Source: CANLWN01 sp039815505 (GTDB lineage: Bacteria > Bacteroidota > Bacteroidia > Flavobacteriales > Flavobacteriaceae). Taken from it: a stretch of 6,631 nucleotides of DNA. This document shows, one piece after another, positions 1 to 5,448 of this stretch. Position numbers and translations under genes: made by a program. Position 1 is the first letter of the stretch; the number at the start of each line of letters is the position of its first letter. The stretch covers positions 1 to 6,631 of the forward strand of contig JBCBZE010000195.1 in NCBI GenBank assembly GCA_039815505.1, written 5' to 3'. The notes under the pieces were generated by a model that searched no databases, had not been told where the DNA came from, and worked only from the letters and a program-made list of their open reading frames with translations.

Positions 1-77
1 GATTGTGTTGCTAAAAAGTTAATGAACTCAGTATGTAGCTCCTCCAATTGTTGTTTTGTAAGCCTAATATATTTCAT
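1..77 (-). CDS. N-terminal fragment of a DUF6495-like protein (partial)
   Basis: An ATG at 77-75 on the minus strand opens a frame that stays open for 25 codons to the left edge; the rest of the gene lies outside the window. The start reads MKYIRLTKQQLEELHTEFIN followed by FLATQ, a charged, probably helical beginning with no signal peptide, so the protein is likely cytoplasmic. From memory this matches the start of the small DUF6495 family of Bacteroidota, whose function is not known; only 25 residues are visible, so this is a recognition call. There is no Shine-Dalgarno sequence, which is normal in this phylum. It follows the receptor gene on the same strand after 56 bases that hold a terminator, so it is probably transcribed separately. 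The frame is too short to appear as a long ORF, but the family match and the sensible spacing support it as a real gene. Confidence 0.6.
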   Translation of the reverse strand, partial: MKYIRLTKQQLEELHTEFINFLATQ

Positions 78-81
78 ACTA

Positions 82-89
82 CAAAAATA
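82..89 (-). promoter_or_regulatory. Possible -7 box for the DUF6495-like gene
   Basis: On the minus strand these bases read TATTTTTG, which fits the Bacteroidota -7 consensus TAnnTTTG. The box ends four bases before the ATG at 77, so a start from it would give a nearly leaderless mRNA. No TTG element is present at the expected 19-21 base distance upstream, where the terminator stem lies instead. The T-rich stretch is also explained as the tail of the terminator, so this may be chance. Confidence 0.25.
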
Positions 90-119
90 AAAGCCCCAAC
101 CATAATGTCGGGGCTTTTT
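89..119 (-). terminator. Intrinsic terminator after the TonB-dependent receptor gene
   Basis: The arms AAAAGCCCC (89-97) and GGGGCTTTT (110-118) form a perfect 9-bp stem with a 12-base loop. On the minus strand the second arm is followed by ATTTTTG, giving an interrupted U-tract. It starts 15 bases beyond the receptor stop codon at 134-136. The plus strand also ends in T5, so the structure could work in both directions, but no plus-strand gene is visible to its left. Confidence 0.85.
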
Positions 120-133
120 ATCGATAATTTCCT

Positions 134-3100
134 TTAATTAAATATATACCGCAACCCAAATTGCGCCTGCCATCTTGAAACCAAATCGGGATTGTTTACA
201 AAGGTACTCGTCTGGGAAGTATCAAAACTATAAGTAGGGACTCCCGCAGCATCTACCGTAACCCCTAAAGGCTGGGTGGTCAGGGGATCCTGAACAACCC
301 CCCAATCGGAATTGATCAGATTCCCAAGGTTCAAAACGTCAATACTGAATTGAACCGTGTTGGTCTTATCACCAACTTTAAAATTAAAGTCCTGTAATAC
401 CTTAACGTCCCATCTTCCGGTCCAAGGTCTTAAAATGTCATTACGTCCTGCAAAACCTCCTCTTCTTCCATTTAGGTATTCATCCTGTTGAATAAACGCC
501 TCAAAGGCATCTCGTTGTTCTGGAGATGCAAATTGTTGCTGTTGTAATTGCTCGGCGGTTGGGATAAAAATCAAATCATTGGTAAAAGAGCCATCATTAT
601 TGATGTCCCCGGAATACGTATAAGAAAAACGACCCCCTTGCGCATATTCAAAGAAGGCGCCTATGGAGGTTGCGAATTTATCGCCCCCATACTGCCAAGA
701 TTTATTCAATTGCCCAATAATTCTATGCTTATTTCCGAAGAGGCTCGGAGAAGTAGTTGCCGTATTTACATTGCCTAGTGATGGATTTAAATCAAAAATA
801 TCACTACTGATTTCAGCTCCTAGAGAGTTAGCATCTTGACTTTCCAGGAAGTTATACGCTATACTGGCAAAGAAATTATTTTGAAACTGCTTTTGAAGTT
901 TAAATGACCAGTTGAAAGAATAACCAATATCCACGTTTGAGAATACATATGCATTGGTAGCCCCTCCAAAAATGGTCGCTCTATCCTCTGGTAAATATAT
1001 TACCCTATTATCTGCTCCTTGTAAAGTTCCTGTGGGCGTACCGGCTCCAAAGTTATTCACGGTAGCCGCATTTATATCTTCGGTATAAATAATATCCGTA
1101 GAAGCTATTATTCCATTTTCGAAGCGATAATCGATTCCTAAATTACTACGCCATACCTGCGGAAACTGAAAATTAGGGTTGGTGGTTTGATAAAAGAAGA
1201 AGTCCGTGCTCTGTACTTGGTTACCTACCCATACAAACGGAAAGCGTCCGGAGAAAATTCCCGAACCACCTCTCACTTGAAAGCTTTGGTCTCCTTTTAC
1301 ATCCCAGTTGATCCCCACTCGTGGCGACCAAAGAATATCATTGTCAGGTAAATCCAAGCTGTTTAATAAGGTAGGGTTACCGTTTTCATCAAAATACTGG
1401 ATATCTGGGGCATAAGTACCTCCGTCAGCCAATAAACCACCTTTACGATCAATGTTTTCCTGTACCAGATCCCTAGTATTAAAATACAAAGGCTTATCGG
1501 CTCTAAGACCGTAGGTTAATTTAAAGTTATCCGTGACGTTCCATTCGTCTTGCACATAAAAAGCTAGTTGCCCTACGTTGGTTTCGGCCAAGTTCCAGCC
1601 TCCCGGCGTTCCAATATCTACTGCATTATTGGCAGCAAATATTCCTTCAGCGTTTGCTATTGCATCCCCTATCAAACCATTGTCAACCGCTTCCAAGAAG
1701 GCATCCACGCTGGGAAAATCTCCAAAAACCCCTACAAAACCCCTATCGTCACCAAAGGCATAGGTGCCTAAATTAAAAGAATTGAAGAATTCGAAACGTT
1801 CATAGGAAAAACCAACAGTAAACGTATGGTCTCCAGAGAAAAAGTTTAAATTATTTGTAATTTGAAATACATCTTGCTCCAGTCTATTATTAATGGAGAA
1901 TGGTTCATGGCCTGCCACTATGGCCCTTACTCCATCTTGCTGAATATTGATTGCAGGTGCGGGGGTAGAAAAAGGGTCACGAGAGTCATCAAACTTGGTA
2001 TAACCAATTTGAAGCTTGTTGGTAGCCGTACCGTTATTAAATGTAGAGTTCAATTCCGCCAAAAAGGAATTAATTTTATTGTTGATCCTATAACCACTAT
2101 TGGCAAATTGCAGCGTAGTGGCATCAGGTCCCCTTCTACCAATAGCAAATTCATTGGCCGTTAAATCCCTTGAGGCGTCCAGAAAGTTATATATCAATGC
2201 CAAGCGGTTATTATCATTAATGTTCCAATCCAACTTAAAAATACCCTTGGTAGATTCGGTGTCCAAGGTATACCCTTCAAATGCGCCTGTATCATAACCT
2301 AATCCGGCCAATGCATCCGATACCAATTGTAAATCCGTCGCCGATACTCTAGAAACATTGTTTCCTCCCTGGCCCCTATCGGCCACAAAATTAGATCCCA
2401 AATCTTCCCGTTCATCCCTTTCGAAGTTGGTAAAGAAAAACAACTTGTTCTTTACAATAGGAAACCCAATACTGATACCATATTGCGTTTGTGAAAGGTC
2501 CGGTACAAAAACATCTTCTCCTTCAACTTTGCTACCGGTCAGATCTTCATTTCTGAAAAAGCCATAAACCGTACCTTTTAACTCATTGCTTCCACTTTTG
2601 GTCACTGCATTGACTGCTGCACCTGTAAAACCAGCTTGAGTTACATCGTAAGGTGCCAGTGAAACTTGTATTTGGTCAATAGCATCCAAAGAAATCGGTT
2701 GGGCATTGGATTGCCCACCCGGTGTAGCGGCATCCAAACCAAAAGGATTATTGAAGATAGAACCGTCCAGTGAAAAATTATTGTATTGTTCATTACGTCC
2801 ACCGAATGAATTTCCGTCCGAAGTGGGTTCCAGTCTAGTAAAATCTTGGGCAGATCTAGTTATTGTTGGAAGTCTGGTCAATTCCCTACGCCCTATGCTT
2901 GTCTCGGCTCCCGTGCGGTCACCGCCAAAGGTACCTCCCTGATCGCCAACCACGATAACTTCATCCAATGCTTGACTTTCCGAAACCAATTTTGTATTGA
3001 GATTAAAGGTTTTTCCCAACGTAAGAAAGATATCATTTCTAACTTGATCTTGGAAACCCACATAGGATATGGTAACTTCATATGGCCCTCCAATTCTAAG

Positions 3101-3307
3101 GTTTAATAAATTAAACCGCCCATCTTCGTTGGTTATGGCCCCATATTTAGTACCGGTAGGTGTATGGATTGCAACAACGTTGGCACCCAATAAAGGTGCG
3201 TCTTGATCATCTGCAACCGTACCTCTTATATTGGACGTGGTTACCTGTGCAAAAGCAGACACTCCAGATATTAAAAATACAATGCTTAAGAGTAGTAATT
3301 TTTTCAT
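134..3307 (-). CDS. Oar-like TonB-dependent outer-membrane receptor
   Basis: This is a complete 1057-residue outer-membrane protein. Residues 1-20 form a signal peptide (KK, hydrophobic core LLLLSIVFLISGV, then AFA before Q21). Residues of about 25-107 form a carboxypeptidase-D-like regulatory domain (RGTV, GANV, TNEDGRFNLLNL, SYVGFQDQ). A DEVIV segment near 115-119 leads into the plug at about 140-245 (NNFSLDGSIFNNPFG, AVNAVTKSGSNELKG). The rest is a TonB-type barrel with many alternating aromatic strands, ending LRYIFN. The length and the plug motifs fit the Oar-like receptors common in Bacteroidota. Family members are thought to use TonB energy to move a substrate across the outer membrane, and Myxococcus Oar has been linked to protease export; the substrate here cannot be told. 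No susD-like gene, sigma factor or anti-sigma factor adjoins it, so it is not a typical polysaccharide locus. Terminators on both sides suggest a single-gene unit. Its promoter must lie in about 50 A/T-rich bases upstream, where I see no consensus box. The ATG at 3307 is chosen because it directly precedes the signal peptide. Confidence 0.93.
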   Translation of the reverse strand: MKKLLLLSIVFLISGVSAFAQVTTSNIRGTVADDQDAPLLGANVVAIHTPTGTKYGAITNEDGRFNLLNLRIGGPYEVTISYVGFQDQVRNDIFLTLGKTFNLNTKLVSESQALDEVIVVGDQGGTFGGDRTGAETSIGRRELTRLPTITRSAQDFTRLEPTSDGNSFGGRNEQYNNFSLDGSIFNNPFGLDAATPGGQSNAQPISLDAIDQIQVSLAPYDVTQAGFTGAAVNAVTKSGSNELKGTVYGFFRNEDLTGSKVEGEDVFVPDLSQTQYGISIGFPIVKNKLFFFTNFERDEREDLGSNFVADRGQGGNNVSRVSATDLQLVSDALAGLGYDTGAFEGYTLDTESTKGIFKLDWNINDNNRLALIYNFLDASRDLTANEFAIGRRGPDATTLQFANSGYRINNKINSFLAELNSTFNNGTATNKLQIGYTKFDDSRDPFSTPAPAINIQQDGVRAIVAGHEPFSINNRLEQDVFQITNNLNFFSGDHTFTVGFSYERFEFFNSFNLGTYAFGDDRGFVGVFGDFPSVDAFLEAVDNGLIGDAIANAEGIFAANNAVDIGTPGGWNLAETNVGQLAFYVQDEWNVTDNFKLTYGLRADKPLYFNTRDLVQENIDRKGGLLADGGTYAPDIQYFDENGNPTLLNSLDLPDNDILWSPRVGINWDVKGDQSFQVRGGSGIFSGRFPFVWVGNQVQSTDFFFYQTTNPNFQFPQVWRSNLGIDYRFENGIIASTDIIYTEDINAATVNNFGAGTPTGTLQGADNRVIYLPEDRATIFGGATNAYVFSNVDIGYSFNWSFKLQKQFQNNFFASIAYNFLESQDANSLGAEISSDIFDLNPSLGNVNTATTSPSLFGNKHRIIGQLNKSWQYGGDKFATSIGAFFEYAQGGRFSYTYSGDINNDGSFTNDLIFIPTAEQLQQQQFASPEQRDAFEAFIQQDEYLNGRRGGFAGRNDILRPWTGRWDVKVLQDFNFKVGDKTNTVQFSIDVLNLGNLINSDWGVVQDPLTTQPLGVTVDAAGVPTYSFDTSQTSTFVNNPDLVSRWQAQFGLRYIFN

Positions 3308-3350
3308 TGAGTTTATTGTTAATTAAGTATTAAGGAAACACTAACTTAAT

Positions 3351-3384
3351 AAAAAAAAGAGGAGCTATGCATGCATAGCTCCTC
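3351..3384 (-). terminator. Intrinsic terminator of the rpsF-rpsR-rplI operon
   Basis: Bases 3359-3384 form a perfect 26-base palindrome whose half-site is GAGGAGCTATGCA. As RNA it folds into an 11-bp stem closed by a CAUG loop. On the minus strand it is followed at once by eight T residues (3358-3351), the classic arrangement. It begins 27 bases past the rplI stop codon and lies before the receptor gene. On the plus strand the A8 tract precedes the hairpin and only AAAAG follows it, so it works one way, for the ribosomal operon. Confidence 0.93.
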
Positions 3385-3411
3385 AAAAGTTATCAACACT
3401 AAAAATGAGGC

Positions 3412-3867
3412 TTATTTTTTTGCTTCCGCAATAACTTCAAATGGAAATTCCATAATAACTTCTCTGTGCAATCGTATGGAAGCATTGTAAGGTCCGGTTC
3501 TTTTCACGGATCCTCCTTTAATACTGATAAATTTCCTGTCTATCTCATGACCCGCTTTTTCAAGAGCAGCGGCCAAATCAATGGTAGAGATAGAACCGAA
3601 CAATTTATCTCCGGTACCTACCTTGGCGGGTATCTTTATTTCCAGAGCTTTTAGCGCTTCCGCCTTCTTATTGGCTTCGGCAATGACTTTCTCCTCTTTA
3701 TGCGCTTTCTGTCTTAAATTTTCCGCCAACACTTTCTTGGCCGATGGTGTAGCCAATGCAGCCAGTCCATTAGGGATAAGATAATTTCTTCCAAATCCGT
3801 TCTTAACGGTTACCACATCATCTTTAAAGCCCAAATTCTGTACGTCTTCCTTTAATATAAGTTCCAT
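3412..3867 (-). CDS. rplI: 50S ribosomal protein L9
   Basis: L9 binds 23S rRNA near the base of the L1 stalk and reaches across the ribosome surface; it helps maintain the reading frame. The 151 residues match the usual length. The N-terminal domain carries the family signature at about residues 12-40 (LGFKDDVVTVKNGFGRNYLI, then PNGLAALAT). A charged connecting helix of about residues 41-75, rich in K, E and A, leads to the C-terminal domain (KLFGSIST, IDRKFI, RTGPYNASIRLHREV). The common KGD near residue 16 is KDD here, which I believe is usual in flavobacteria. It is the last gene of the rpsF-rpsR-rplI operon: its ATG lies 12 bases after the rpsR stop, and a strong terminator follows. There is no Shine-Dalgarno sequence. 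Confidence 0.97.
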   Translation of the reverse strand: MELILKEDVQNLGFKDDVVTVKNGFGRNYLIPNGLAALATPSAKKVLAENLRQKAHKEEKVIAEANKKAEALKALEIKIPAKVGTGDKLFGSISTIDLAAALEKAGHEIDRKFISIKGGSVKRTGPYNASIRLHREVIMEFPFEVIAEAKK

Positions 3868-3879
3868 AATCTAGTCTTT

Positions 3880-4176
3880 TTATTTTAATAAATCACCAAC
3901 ATAAGGCATTAACGCCAAATGACGTGCCCTCTTAACGGCAGTAGCCACTTTTCTCTGGTATTTCAATGAAGTTCCAGTAAGTCTTCTTGGAAGTAATTTT
4001 CCCTGCTCGTTCACCAATTTCATAAGAAAATCAGGGTCTTTGTAATCAACGTACTTGATTCCGGACTTTTTAAAACGGCAATACTTCTTCTGTTTGTTTG
4101 TTTCTATATTCAACGGGGTCAAATACCTAATTTCCCCATCTTTTTTACCTTTTGCTTGTTGTTCTATAGATGACAT
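3880..4176 (-). CDS. rpsR: 30S ribosomal protein S18
   Basis: S18 is a small-subunit protein of the platform that pairs with S6 and binds 16S rRNA. The 98-residue product has the Bacteroidota-type N-terminus (EQQAKGKKDGEIRYLTPLNI), then KKYCRFKKSGIKYVDYKD with the single cysteine at residue 33, and the conserved C-terminal part LLPRRLTGTSLKYQRKV followed by KRARHLALMPY. The length is somewhat above that of E. coli S18 (75 residues), because of the N-terminal extension seen in this phylum. The start lies five bases after the rpsF stop and the stop lies 12 bases before rplI, so the three genes are almost certainly co-transcribed and their products made together. No separate promoter is visible. 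Confidence 0.97.
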   Translation of the reverse strand: MSSIEQQAKGKKDGEIRYLTPLNIETNKQKKYCRFKKSGIKYVDYKDPDFLMKLVNEQGKLLPRRLTGTSLKYQRKVATAVKRARHLALMPYVGDLLK

Positions 4177-4181
4177 ACCAA

Positions 4182-4520
4182 TTATGCTTTAGTTTTTAAC
4201 TTTGTTCTTCTTCTCTCTGCCCAAGACACTGCGTGCTTGTCCAATTTAACGGTAAGAAAACGCATAACGCGTTCATCTCTTCTGAATTCCAGTTCATAGC
4301 CGGCAATTATCTCACCAGGAGCTGTAAATTCGAACAAATGGTAAAAACCACTTTTCTTGTGCTGGATCGCATAGGCCAATTTCTTGAGCCCCCAGTCCTC
4401 TTTGGAGACCATCTTGGCTCCATTTTTAGTTAAAAAATTCTCGAATTTCTTAACTGTTTCCTCTATCTGCGTATCAGATAGAACGGGATTTAAAATGAAA
4501 ACAGTTTCGTAATGATTCAT
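4182..4520 (-). CDS. rpsF: 30S ribosomal protein S6
   Basis: S6 is a small-subunit protein with a ferredoxin-like fold that forms a heterodimer with S18 on the platform. The 112 residues contain the family pattern: MNHYETVFILNP for the first strand, a helix around residues 17-34, the WGLKKLAYAIQHKKSGFYHL segment, and the RRDERVMRFLTVKLDKHA strand near the end. It is the first gene of the operon with rpsR and rplI. No single-strand binding protein or priB gene lies between rpsF and rpsR, unlike the order in several other phyla. The mRNA leader predicted from the upstream promoter is only about 20 bases, A/T-rich and without a Shine-Dalgarno sequence. Confidence 0.97.
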   Translation of the reverse strand: MNHYETVFILNPVLSDTQIEETVKKFENFLTKNGAKMVSKEDWGLKKLAYAIQHKKSGFYHLFEFTAPGEIIAGYELEFRRDERVMRFLTVKLDKHAVSWAERRRTKLKTKA

Positions 4521-4543
4521 ATAATATATTTTTTTAAGGTGTG

Positions 4544-4575
4544 CAAAAGTAATAATTATTAACAGTAATCACAAG
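4544..4575 (-). promoter_or_regulatory. Bacteroidota-type promoter of rpsF-rpsR-rplI
   Basis: On the minus strand TACTTTTG (4551-4544) fits the -7 consensus TAnnTTTG exactly. Upstream, CTTG (4575-4572) supplies the TTG of the -33 element, with exactly 20 bases between TTG and the -7 box. Both fit the major sigma factor of Bacteroidota. Transcription would begin near 4538-4540, leaving a leader of about 20 bases before the rpsF ATG at 4520. This is the best promoter in the window. Confidence 0.8.
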
Positions 4576-4692
4576 AAAACAACAAAATCTTCGTTATAGA
4601 TAGAGCAATCGTAAAAATTGAACTTAACCAAATCATTTAAACCATGATCAGAGCGAATTACACAACAAACTATGCAATGTTTACATCTTTTA

Positions 4693-4723
4693 TTGCAGTT
4701 AAGCTTGTTTTTTATGTAATTTG
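4693..4723 (+). promoter_or_regulatory. Weak promoter candidate for the LytTR regulator gene
   Basis: TTG at 4693-4695 is followed, after 20 bases, by GTAATTTG at 4716-4723, which keeps the TTTG half of the -7 consensus but not its leading TA. The spacing equals that of the rpsF promoter. The start would fall near 4729, giving a leader of about 27 bases. The rest of the 4576-4755 stretch holds only short dyads, such as ATCAT at 4632 with ATGAT at 4644, and GCAAT with ATTGC at about 4674-4696. I see no RNA gene in it. Confidence 0.35.
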
Positions 4724-4755
4724 CCGATGATTTAACCCCACAAATCAACCCTTTT

Positions 4756-5448
4756 ATGAAATTACGCAGTATTATTGTAGACGATTCATCCATGCAACGT
4801 ATGGCCGTTGCCAAGCTCGTTAACAACCACCCAAACCTTGCTTTAGTAGCCGAGTACAGTAACGCTATCGAGGCCAAGAACGGTATCAAAAACAATGAAA
4901 TAGATTTAATTTTTCTTGACGTTGAGATGCCAATTATCAGTGGGTTCGACCTTTTGGAGTCTTTGGAAAATCGTCCACAAGTGATTTTGATCACCGGAAA
5001 ACCAGATTACGCCCTTAAAGCTTTTGACTACGATGTTACGGATTATCTGCACAAACCCATTACGATGGCACGTTTTGATGCGTCCGTTAAAAGAGCTGTA
5101 GCCAAATATGAGCAAATGCATAGGGTAAATGAGGACGAGGAGCATATCTTCGTAAAAAGTAACTTAAAGAAAAGAAAAGTTATCCTTAACGACATTAAAT
5201 GGATAGAGGCCCTCGGCGATTACATTAAATTGGTTACGGATGAAGCCAATATTGTTATTCTTTCCACCATGAAATCCTTTGAGCAACAATTACCAGAGGA
5301 GAAATTTTTAAGAATTCATAAATCGTACATTGTGAATTTGGAGAAAGTGGAAAAATTCAATAGCAAGAATGTAGAAGTAAGCGGAAGGTCCATACCATTA
5401 AGCAGAAATAAAAAAACAGAATTGGCAGAGGCGTTAAGCAACGTATAA
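4756..5448 (+). CDS. LytTR-family two-component response regulator
   Basis: The 230 residues form a phosphorylation-controlled transcription factor with two domains. The receiver domain (about 3-118) has the acidic pair D9-D10, the phospho-acceptor D55 in FLDVEMP, T80 in LITG and K100 in the HKP motif, so it looks fully functional. The LytTR DNA-binding domain (about 130-227) has IFVKSNLKKRKV, the WIEALGDYIKL segment, and FLRIHKSYIVNL with its conserved HKS. Such regulators are normally phosphorylated by a membrane-bound LytS-type histidine kinase; none lies next to it here, so the partner, signal and target genes are unknown. The gene is divergent from rpsF across 235 bases and converges on priA, its stop codon abutting the priA stop with no base between. 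Its terminator lies within the priA coding region. The ATG at 4756 fits the receiver start, with no alternative upstream and no Shine-Dalgarno sequence. Confidence 0.94.
   Translation: MKLRSIIVDDSSMQRMAVAKLVNNHPNLALVAEYSNAIEAKNGIKNNEIDLIFLDVEMPIISGFDLLESLENRPQVILITGKPDYALKAFDYDVTDYLHKPITMARFDASVKRAVAKYEQMHRVNEDEEHIFVKSNLKKRKVILNDIKWIEALGDYIKLVTDEANIVILSTMKSFEQQLPEEKFLRIHKSYIVNLEKVEKFNSKNVEVSGRSIPLSRNKKTELAEALSNV

Noticed and set aside
35..45. TAGCTCCTC shared between the DUF6495-like gene start and the palindrome at 3376-3384
   Set aside because: A nine-base match within a coding region is not enough to call a repeat; no further similarity extends on either side.
503..552. Glutamine-rich stretch of the receptor as a possible repeat expansion
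   Set aside because: It is only four consecutive glutamines (EQLQQQQ) with mixed codons in a loop region, within normal variation for this family.
1862..2164. Plus-strand 100-codon frame and several similar ones antisense to the receptor
   Set aside because: They are shadows of a long gene. Their composition is not protein-like, none has a start context, and they disagree with the clear receptor reading.
2893..3093. 66-codon minus-strand frame inside the receptor gene
   Set aside because: It overlaps the plug and N-terminal coding region of the receptor in another frame and matches no family.
4590..4616. TCGTTA and TCGTAA as a LytTR-type direct repeat
   Set aside because: The start-to-start distance is 18, not the 21-22 expected for LytTR half-sites, and the matches are short.
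4569..4994. Minus-strand 141-codon open frame with a cysteine-rich end
   Set aside because: Its first half is the antisense of the LytTR receiver domain, with no recognisable domain and no initiation context. The cysteine cluster comes from the A/T-rich intergenic part and looks like chance.
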